From contig JAYMTL010000082.1 of the NCBI GenBank assembly GCA_036897445.1, positions 1 through 64,000 of the forward strand: a DNA stretch of 64,000 bases. The letters are read 5' to 3'. The DNA is from Pelargonium tetragonum. Taxonomy: Eukaryota; Streptophyta; Magnoliopsida; Geraniales; Geraniaceae. This document shows positions 63,361-64,000 of this stretch, one piece after another. The translations under genes were made by a program, and so were the position numbers. Below the pieces are notes generated by a model, which saw only the letters and a program-made list of their open reading frames with translations, made no database searches and was not told where the DNA came from. Within the stretch, counting starts at the first letter, position 1. Each line of letters begins with the position of its first letter.

Positions 63361-64000
63361 TACAACTAAGAATTAACCAGTTATTGTATTGAAGTATTCA
63401 AAAAGTTGGGAATTTGTTATTCTTTAGGAAGCTTCTTGATAACATAAGCGCCCAAAAAGGCACTTACTTATGTTGATTTTGGAAGGGAGGTAATGTAATT
63501 AATACTGGAGCTTTCGAGTTCTTTTCTAATTTAGGATTGTAGTCTTTTATAAGAGGAGACCCTCGTGGTATGTATAATATCTTAAATCTCTTTTGTTCTT
63601 ACTGGATTATACGTGATTTTCTGAAGAGAGATCAGATAGATAGCGCTTTTAATTCTATAGTTAAAGGGCTCTCGTAGTTATGGTTTCTTTTGAGGAAGTC
63701 GAACTTGTCAGTTCTCTTTTCTTAATTCTTATTAACGAACTTAGGAATTAGATAGTAGCATTTCCTCCGCGAGTTTCCTATTTGAAAGAAGAAGTTTCAG
63801 AGACAATCCAAGAAGTCTAGCTTTGTAAAACAGGATTTATAGCCAAAAGGCCATACAACAGGTTTACGAGAATTGGAAAAGAATTTTTATTAGTTTTCAA
63901 ATTTTATAGTACTTTCGACCGGAATTCCCATAATTAATAGACTGAGGTTCCCTAAGATTAGATATGTTAGAGTTCTTGTAGTGAACGGGAGCTTGAGAAT
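63361..64000. other. Spacer to the right edge
   Basis: I see no gene, repeat or structured element in the last 0.64 kb. Confidence 0.5.

Noticed and set aside
1-64000. CRISPR array, insertion sequence, LTR or retroelement, or DNA transposon with terminal repeats
   Set aside because: No regularly spaced identical repeats, no transposase or polymerase motifs and no long terminal repeats were seen on either strand.

Overview
This window is about 64 kb of AT-rich DNA (roughly one third G+C by eye) with almost no open reading frames. The longest is 109 codons, close to the longest expected by chance at this composition and length. I recognise no rRNA, no intact tRNA, no conserved organelle or bacterial gene, no CRISPR array and no standard transposase or reverse transcriptase. 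The host cannot be named from the sequence. A low-coding, low-GC sequence that carries Shine-Dalgarno-like AAGGAGGTTAA sites is most compatible with the spacer DNA of a greatly enlarged organelle genome, but that is inference and other AT-rich non-coding DNA remains possible.

The window is not uniform. The main structure I found is a family of diverged, dispersed sequences on both strands (about 10.66-11.03, 16.3-16.5, 17.1-17.4, 25.9-26.25, 31.4-31.8, 38.1-38.4, 48.8-49.27, 56.5-56.7, 57.4-58.3 and 61.85-62.0 kb). The better copies share a leader (AAGGAGGTTAA or a variant, then a TTAGTAC and CACCAGC block), an Ala/Gly-rich segment and a very hydrophobic segment that reads as a membrane helix. 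Five copies keep 34-55 codons open in the corresponding segment, where a stop is expected about every 14 codons. I do not recognise the parent protein. No copy looks like a complete gene.

The left edge (1-670) holds a second protein-like repeat zone, rich in GT and purines, with short Ala/Gly/Val-rich frames and repeated GIAGVA-type peptides. One small frame there (462-557) has a Shine-Dalgarno-like site upstream. It probably continues beyond the left edge of the window.

Other local structure includes a 26-bp hairpin at 31844-31910, a 47-bp tandem duplication at 32077-32171, a 19-bp tandem duplication at 2705-2742, a diverged direct-repeat pair of about 160-215 bp at 52.2 and 63.2 kb, and an exact 18-mer at 35.6 and 46.2 kb. 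Between these, the spacer is studded with short purine-to-pyrimidine junctions (GGAGTCC, GGACTCC, GGAATCC and similar). The 7-mer GGAGTCC alone occurs at least ten times where about two are expected.

Taken together, the window reads as spacer built from scattered, decaying copies of one or two gene-derived families plus a pervasive short motif, rather than as an operon or pathway. All homology calls come from reading the sequence by eye; none was computed.
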